NCBI GenBank assembly: GCA_016987375.1
Contig: PJRA01000016.1
Span: 389,716-411,423 of the forward strand
Length of the DNA: 21,708 nt
Direction of reading: 5' to 3'
Source: Brachionus koreanus
Lineage: Eukaryota > Rotifera > Eurotatoria > Ploima > Brachionidae
Shown here: positions 12,001 to 21,000 of the stretch, one piece after another
How the letters are laid out: every line of letters begins with the position of its first letter
How positions within the stretch are numbered: position 1 is the first letter of the stretch
Notes under the pieces: generated by a model
Databases searched by the model: none
What the model saw: only the letters and a program-made list of their open reading frames with translations
Told to the model about the DNA's origin: nothing
Translations under genes and position numbers: made by a program

Positions 12001-15000
12001 TTGTGTCCGAATTAGACACAAAATATACCCTTACAATACCCAAATGTCAAATGAAGAATCAAGGCATGTTTACAGTGAATTTACCAAAACACAATTTGCG
12101 CACTAAAGCATTGCTTGGAGTTGAAGAAGCCCAAGCCGAATTTTTGATTCAGCTTGAAGATAAAACTGTCAATGAAGAGGAAAGTGTGGAATTTATGTGC
12201 GAAGTTAGCAAATTTAATGTTAAAGTAAAATGGAACATTAATGGAGAGCGATGTGTCGCTAATGAAAATGTTAAATTGATATCTGATGAAAATAAACGAA
12301 TATTAAAAATCAAAAGTTGTCAATTAAGCGATGCCGGTACTGTTACTTGCACTTTGCCAGGTGACCGTTCGACAAATGCTCAATTGACTGTCTTAGAAAT
12401 TCCCATTGATATTAAACTAGAGCCTGTAGAAGTGTTTGAAAACGAAGACGCTAAGCTAGATGCCATTTTAAGTAAAGTTTTAGGAAGAAAAGATGTTTCA
12501 TGGGAATTTAAGGGAAAAAAATTAACTGATTCTATTAAATATAATCAAGAAAATGATAGGGAATTTAAGCATAGTTTAATTGTTAGGGAATGCACGTTGC
12601 AAGATTCAGGTGAATATGTTATTAAAGCTAGGAATTCAATTGTTAGTGTTAAACTAACAGTTAAAGAGTTACCTTGTAGATTTGGCAAAGGATTAAAAGA
12701 TCAAAATCCTACTGAACATGACAGTGTATCATTTGATGTTGTTTTAACAAAGCCAAATCATTCAGTTAAATGGTATTTAAATGGAAAAGAAATTGAGAAT
12801 GACGCTAGATTTAAATTAAGCAATGATAACAATAGATTTAAATTGGATGTGGATGATGTAGCTTTAGAGGATGATGGAGTCGTAAAATGTGTCTTATTGA
12901 ATGATAAAGGCGAGCCGATTGACTCTTGTGAATGTGCTCTTAAAGTCAAAGAAATTCCGTTAAGAATCGACAAAGGTTTAACTAGCCTTCGTTGCACAGA
13001 AAAAGATGAAGTAAAATTTGAGTGTAAATTGAACAAAGAGGTAAAACCTGAAGATATACAATGGTTTAAAGATGGACTCAAAGTAACGCCAGATGAAGAG
13101 AATATTAAAGTTATATCAGATGGATTAAATCAGTATCTAGTGATTAAAAACGCTAATTTGGATGATACGGGAAGTTATGATATTCGAATCAAAGGTGTTA
13201 AATCGACTGGTAGCTTAAAAGTTAAAGAAGAGCCAGTTACTTTTGTGCGTCCATTGAAAGAAGTCTACGAATGTGTTGAAAAAGAAACATTGACTTTGGA
13301 ATGTGAAGTTAGCAAAGAAGTAAAATGTGTTTGGAAACGATATGGCAAACCCATTGAAGTTGACGGTGATAGAGTCACAGTTGAATCTGATGGTAAAGTT
13401 CAGCGATTAGTTATCAAAAATGCAACTATGTCAGACAAGCAGAGTATTTCCTGTGTAGCCATTCGAGGACAAAATGAAGACGATGAGCTAGCATCAACAT
13501 CATCTAGAATTGTGGTCAAAGAAGGTCCTTTGGAAATAGTCAAAGGTTTAGAAGACACTGTTGCTAAAGAAGGAAGCGATGGTTTACTACGTGTTGAGCT
13601 CAATCGTCCCAATGAAGAAGTAGAATGGTACAAAGATGGCGTTAAGCTCAAGTCAGACATAAATCACAGAATATATTCTAATAACAACACATATTACTTG
13701 AGAGTGAATGATGCTGATCCGGATAGAGATCCTGGAGTATACACATTTAAGATTAAGGATTTGGAAACAAGTTGTAAATTAGCTGTAGACGAAAAACCTG
13801 TTGAAATTTTGAGCAATTTAAAAGACAAAAATTGTGTCGAAAATCAGACAGTAAAATTTGAGATTGAACTGAACAAGCCAGATTTAATGAATCGGCTGGT
13901 ATGGTTCAAAAATGATGAAGAAATAAATTTGGATTCAAGTGACTATGAATTGAAAGCAATAGGCCAGAAATATTTATTGATTATAAAAAATGCTAAATTT
14001 GAAGATGAGGCTAAGTATACAGTTAAAATCAAAAATACAGATTTGAGCTCTTCGGCAAACTTGTCTGTTGAAGAAGCCCCACTTGAATTTGTTAGACCAT
14101 TGAGCGAATTGGAATTAAAAGAAAATAAAACTGCTATTTTTGAATGTGAATTGAATAAAGATGGCGAAAAAGTTAAATGGTTCAAGAATGGCGAACCGAT
14201 TGAGCCTGATGGAGACCAAGTGATTGTCAAAACAGATGGTAGGGTTCATCAGTTGATAATTAAAAAATGTGATCCAAATGATGCAGCCAAATATTCAGCT
14301 AAAACTAGTGGTCCTTCTTCAAGTGCTCATTTGTACATTGAAGGTAATTTTTTTTTTTTATTTTAAAAATTAAGAAAGTATGTATTGCAACTAAAAAATA
14401 TTTTTTTAAGAAATTCCGGTTGAGTTCAAACAAAAACTTGAGAATGTTTCAGTCAAGGAAAAAGAAACTGCTCGATTTACTTGTGAATTGAACAAAGAAA
14501 ACGCACAAGTTAAATGGTTTAAAGGAGGTGTAGAGATATTACCCGATGATACAAAATACAAGTTCATAAATGATGGCTTAAAATATTCATTAGAAATATT
14601 GGATTGTCAATTAGATGATATAAATGAATATACAATTCAATTAAGAGGCCGAAAGTCTTCAGCTAATCTAGATGTTGAAGAATTGCCTGCTGAACTAGTT
14701 CGCCCATTAACTGACATAACTGTGTATGAAAAGCAAGAGATAACTCTTGAGTGCGAGTTCAATCGTTCAGGTGAACCTGTTTGGATGAAGGACAACATTG
14801 AAGTTAAGTACTCTCTTGGTATGGATAGATTTAGCAAAAAATCAACTAATAATGTGCATCAATTGACTGTTTTTGAAGCCAGACTCGATGATTTGGGTTC
14901 ATATAGTTGCATAGTTAAAAAATCAACAACCAATTGTAAAGTAACTGTATTGGAAAAACCAGTCGAAGTACTTAAGCAATTGGAGGATCAGGAAGTAATG

Positions 15001-18000
15001 GAAAAGCAGAAGGCAACATTTGTTTGTAGTTTAAGTAAACCAAGACTAAAAGTCACTTGGTTGAAAGATGGTAAACCTTTGAAAGAAAATAAGAGAATTC
15101 AATTTAGTCAGGAAGGAAAGGTTTACAAGCTTATTATAGACAATTCTACTCTAGATGATAGAGGTGTTTATACAGTAAAATATGACAACGAAGCTGAATC
15201 ATCAGCTGAATTGTTTGTCAAAGAGGCTCCTACTAAACTAAGCTCAAATCTTGAAGATAAAACATGTACTGAAGGCGACCAAGAGGTTGTCTTAGATGTT
15301 CAAATGAGCAAAAAAGTATCTCCCATGGACGAAATTAGATGGACATTTAAAGGTGTTAAAATCGATTTAGATGATTTGAGAAAATATTCTATGCTTACTG
15401 ATGACAAGACTTGTAAATTGGTGATTAAAAATGTGGCTCTCGAAGATGAAGGAATCTACGCTGTCGAAATAAATGGATCTCGCTCGAGTGCACAACTAAC
15501 TGTTGAAGAACAGCCAGTTAAATTTGTGAAAAAGTTGACAGATCAGACTGGTGTGGAAGATCAGAGCATAAGCTTAGAATGTGAAATATCCAAAGCTCAA
15601 TGGAAAAAGACTGGATATGACGTGCAAGTTAAATGGTTTAAAAATGAGAGAGAAATACGCGATAGTCTCAAATACACGATAAAAAAAGACGCATCTATTC
15701 ACAGTCTTTTAATTCGTGATTTGATTGTAGAAGATATTGCCGAATACTCAGCTACAGTTCATTTAGATAAAACAACAGCTAAAGTAGACATTGATGATAG
15801 TGAAGTTACGTTTACTAGTAATTTAAAGGATTGTGAGGTAACTGAACGAGAAATGGCTCAACTTGATTGTGAAGTGAACAAACTGACTTCGATGAAAACA
15901 GGTAAACAACATCCTGTCGAATGGTATCGAATAGACAAAGATGGCAATGAGATAAAATTAGAAAAAGACTCGCGTATTCAAATGTCTAAACTAAATAAAA
16001 AATTGGTGCTAAGAATTAACAATGCAACACCCGAGGATGCCGGTGTTTACATTGTAAGTGTTGGTGGAACTCGAGCTCAAGCCAAATTGACTGTTAATGA
16101 AATACCTGTTCAGTTCAAGAAGCCATTAGAGGATCAACAAGTCAAAGAGGGACAAAGTTGTACATTTGAATGTACAGTGAATAGAAATGATAAGCCAATA
16201 AAATGGTTTGTTAATGGAAAAGAAGTGACCAAAGCAGACATAGATAGTGGTAAATATGCAATTAGCCAGGATAAGAATCGGCTTTCGTTGACTGTAAAAC
16301 AACCATCTTTAAGTGATAATGATAGCGAAATAACATGCCAAGTTGGCGATAAGAAGACTTCAGCTAAAATGACTGTTGATGAAGAAGACATTAAGTTTAT
16401 TGAGAGATTGGCCGATATGGGTGTTAAAGAAAACGAGCCAGCTCAGTTCATATGTAAATTGTCAAAGCTTAAATACGAGACAAGACCTAATCAAGATTTG
16501 GATATAAAATGGTTTATAAATGGAAAAGAAATAGACTTGAATTCTGAGCGCTACAAATTTGAACAAAATGGTACCGAATTAAAGTTAATTATTAATTCAG
16601 TTTCAGCTGAGGATTCTGGCGAACTCAAGTGTCAAGTTAATGGAACTATAATAACCACATGTAATATTGGCGTCGAAGAAGAACCAGTTGTGTTTGTTAA
16701 AAAATTACAAGATATTGTATGCGATGAAATACCTGGCAAAGTTAAATTTGAATGTGAGCTAAACAAATCGTTTGTAAATGCCAAATGGTATCGAAATGGA
16801 AAGGAAATATATCCGGATGATCCAAAGTACGATTTTGGTAGAGAGGGTACTAAGCATTTTATGTATGTGAGAGATGTTGATGGCAAAGATGAGGCCGAGT
16901 ATACAATTGTTTTGCAAACACCTGTTGAAAAAAAATGCATGGCTACTCTAAGTGTCAAAGCTGGGCCTAAGATGTTCCTTAGTGCTAAGTACAAAGACAC
17001 GATTACAATAAAACGAGGACAACCACTAGAGATACAAGTCAAGTATAGTGCTAATCCTAAGCCCAAATCAAGTTGGATGATTAATGAGGAGCCGCTAAAA
17101 GAGTCTAGCAAAATTAAGTGTGACAATACTAAAAATGATCAAGTATTGTTGAATGTTTATAAGACAAACCGAGCAGATTCTGGTGTATATACATTGACGT
17201 TGGAAAATGATTATGGTCGTGAGACTTGTAATATTAGAGTAAATGTATTAGATAAGCCAAGCTCACCTATTGAGCCAGTTGTTACTGACATAAGTGCTGA
17301 AGATATGAAAATCTCATGGAAACCTCCCAAAGACAATGGCGGATCACCACTAACCGGTTATGTAATTGAAATGAGAGATTTTGATCGAAAGACATGGATT
17401 GAATTAGATACTGTTTTACCAGATAATCTATCATACAAGGCTGTAGACTTAAATAGAGGTAATTTTTCTATTATTCAGAACAAGTAATAAGCTATTCATT
17501 TCTTTTTAAAAGTAAAAATTTTTAGAAATTTAAAATTTAATTTAAAATTAAATTCCGAAGTTATTTTAGGCAAATTTTTGGCCATTTATTTTCAATCTAA
17601 AGTAGTATTAGCAGTTAAAATAAGAACTGCATTATAGCAAATTTTTACAAACCAAGGCCGTTTTGTCAATGAGTTTTTTTGTTAAAATATTAAAGTAATT
17701 GTTCGCTTTTTGGACATGCCATAAATAAAATTAAGACATGTCTTTTTATATCGAACACTAGTTTAAAATCTGTGACATGAACCATGAAAGTCGAAAATTT
17801 TCTTAAACATGCTCAAAAAAGCTGGATTTTCGAAATTAAGAACACGTCTTAAATCAAAAATTTTAACCAGTGTTCTTTATAAAAGAACATAAATGTCATT
17901 ATTGTACATTATGCCTTAAAATGATTTGTATCAAAAATCGAGCAATTACGTTATTTTAAAATGAAAATGGTTCAAATGCAATTAAAAAAAATAATGTTAT

Positions 18001-21000
18001 TTTTTAGTATATTTTATTTAGTTGACAGCTGATGAAACTATGAATGTTGCATTCACAGAATCAATTTTTAAACTTAGGAAAATTTTTTTTTCGAATACAA
18101 AGCACTAAAAATGAAAAAAAAATATAACGGTCAAATTTATAAAAAGGGTCAAATTTATATGTTTACAAAAAAAATAAGCATTAGTCACTTCACTACAAAA
18201 ATAATGAATTAGTTAAATAAATCTTGTTAATACCTGTATCTCTTTTATGTAAAACTAATTTTACAAGAACAATGAAAATTCCATATTTTTATACGAATTA
18301 AATATTTTTTTTATCGCCACTATATGGCGCTAACTGAATTAAATAGATAAATAATTAAATTAATATCTGATAAGATGAAATTTTTTTTCTTTATTTTCTA
18401 AAAAGAACCAATTTTCCAAACTGCTCGGGATCATTTAGCCTAACTATTATTTGAAAAAAAAATTAAATAAAAAAAAACAGATCAACTTAGGAATGAAATT
18501 TTTATTCAACTTTTTGCTTTAATAGATCAATTTAAGTTTCTAATATTTTAATTAAATAAGAAATGAAAACTAAAATTAATTTGCAAAAAAAAAAAAAAAA
18601 AAATTTTTTTTAAAATTAATTTATTAAAAATAATTATTTTTTAGGCACTCGCTATTCATTTAGAGTATCAGCTGAGAACAAATTCGGTAGAAGCGATCCA
18701 GCAGAGATTAAAGAGCCGATCGTAGCCGAGTACCAATTCAAAGTTCCGGACGCACCAGAAAATTGCACAGCCAAAGACGTAACTCCCACAAGCTGCATAG
18801 TAAAATTCGACGCACCAAAATCGGATGGTGGCTCACCAATCACCGGTTATATAATCGAGCGTCGGCTGGCATCCAACCCCAGATGGACTAGAGTCAACCG
18901 AGAGCCCATACAGGATTTGGAACTAAAAGTTAATGATTTAATTGAGGGATGCGAATACGAATTCCGAGTAATTGCTGAAAATAAAGCCGGCCAAAGCGAG
19001 CCATCGGTGCCATGCAAACCGTTCACGGCCAAGAACCCATTCGACCGGCCAGGTCCGCCACTGAACCTTAGAGCCGGCGAGGTGACCAAATCAAGCATCG
19101 AATTGACATGGTCGCCGCCCACTACTGACGGAGGCTCGCCCATAACTGGCTATAAAATCGAGCGACGCAACCCAAAAACCCTAAAATGGCAAGAAGTTAA
19201 AAAAGTCGGAAAAGTTCTAAACGCAACAATCTCAGACGTGAGAGAAAATCACGAATATGAATTCCGCGTGATTGCAACTAATCTTGCCGGTGATAGTGAT
19301 CCGTCTAATTCAACACCGTTAATTGTTGCCAAGAACAAAATAATCGGTGATAAGCCGACACTACTAGAAAATCTTCGAGATGTTCGAGTAATGGTTGGCG
19401 AAACGGCTCGTTTTGAAGCCAAACTAAAAGCTAAGCCTTATCCGGACATAAAATGGTACGCTAACGAAACTCTATTGGGACCTAAAGACGACTTTGTGTC
19501 CATTTTTGACAATAGCAAACTTGAATTTTCACTTAACAATTGTCAATTAAAAGACGCCGGTGTTTATAAAGTAGTTGTGAGCAATCCTTTAGGCGAATTG
19601 GTCACTGACGCAAAATTGACCGTATTGAAAAAACCCACAATCGACTACGATACTAGATATGAAAAACGACTAGATGTCATATCGATTGAACAAAATTTAA
19701 GTATTAATGTGCGTATAAGCGGATTCCCTAGACCAGATGTAAAATGGTACAGAAACAATGAGCAATTAGAGGATACACGAGCTTTTATGGAATATGGCGA
19801 GAATTTAGCTTCGCTTCAATTGAATAAAATAAAGAGAGACGAAGGAGGCGAGTATAAAATAGTGGCCGAAAATGAAGTTGGTAAAAGCGAGGCTACGTTT
19901 GTAGTACGTGTACTAGACGTGCCAATGCCGCCCCAAAATTTAACCACATTCGAAGTGAGCTCATACAGTTGTAAACTTAAATGGTCAGCACCAAAAGACG
20001 ACGGCAATTCGCCTATTTTAAATTACCATGTGGAAAAATTGGATCCCAAACGAGGCACCTATACACGTTTGGATTCAACTAGTTTAACTGAATTTTATGT
20101 TGATAAGCTTGAGCGTGGCCAAAGCTACATGTTCAGAGTGGTGGCCGAGAACAAAATTGGTTGTTCGGAGCCGTGCTCTACGGATGAGCCGGTGATCGCC
20201 AGAGGAAAGTTTGATTTGCCAGGTCCGCCAGGCATTCCGGAAATATCGGACACAACTCAAACAAGCTGCAAGGTGTCGTGGGAAGCGCCGCGCAAAGACG
20301 GCGGCTGTCCCATCAAAGGATACTATTTGGAAAGAAAAAGCGGTGTCAAATGGACACGAGTTAACAAAGAGCTTATCAAAGAACGCTTCATTAGATTGAA
20401 CGATCTGAGCGAAGGCAGCGAGTACACGTTTAGAGTTTGTGCTGTTAATCAAGAAGGCACGGGTCCATTTAGTCAAAATAGTGAAACAATAACGGCCAAA
20501 AATCCCTATGACAGACCCGATCCGCCTATTCATGTGGACGTGCAAAATATAACTAAAGAAAGTTGTTTGTTGACATGGCGACCGCCTAAGAGAAACGGCG
20601 GCCAGCCCATCATTAGATACCATGTCGAAATGAGACAACGAGGCGACTACAAGTTCACTCGATTTACTGATGATTTTATAAGCGAGTGCGAGTATGAGGT
20701 TCACAGTCTTGTCGAAAATCAGGAGTACGAGTTCAGAATTACAGCTGAGAACAAGATTGGCGAGAGTTTGCCAAGTGATCCGACTTATAAATTCAAAGCA
20801 AAGGAAAGCGTGCAGGGAATAGCGCCCGAGATACAAGATTTGCCCGATCAGGCAAATCTGTTGGCAACTCAGGGCAAAATAGAAGCTAAAGTAACTGGTA
20901 GCCCAGAGCCGCATATTACATGGAAAAAAGGCTCTCGTACACTCAAATTGGACTCTAGCAAATATTCGATCAGCTATGCTCAGTCGATAGCTGTTCTATT

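Larger units (their letters stand above)
17459..18644 (+). other. Intron 9 (1,186 bp, phase 1), inside Fn3-1
   Basis: GTAATT donor and TTTTTTAG acceptor. Splicing makes g|gc (Gly) in DLNR-G-TRYSFRV, which completes a normal Fn3 F strand. The intron is very AT-rich and has no convincing coding potential. It contains the second copy of the intron-shared element (17565-17635), a roughly 196-bp imperfect fold-back (17719-17914), an 18-bp tandem duplication (18129-18164) and an A-run/T-run near the acceptor (about 18585-18610). Elsewhere I see only A/T tracts. Like intron 4 it is far longer than its neighbours, and mobile insertion is the likely cause. Confidence 0.82.

Noticed and set aside
16632..17126. 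164-residue antisense open frame
   Set aside because: It is antisense to Ig50-Ig52 and has no recognisable features.
1437..17250. DNA-level tandem or CRISPR-like repeat
   Set aside because: The periodicity of about 270-300 bp is a protein-domain repeat with diverged DNA. There are no short identical repeats with spacers.
20084..20914. 276-residue antisense open frame
   Set aside because: It lies opposite the well-supported Fn3-4 to Ig55 coding strand. Its composition has no domain pattern and it has no promoter context. It is a shadow of the GC-richer exon.
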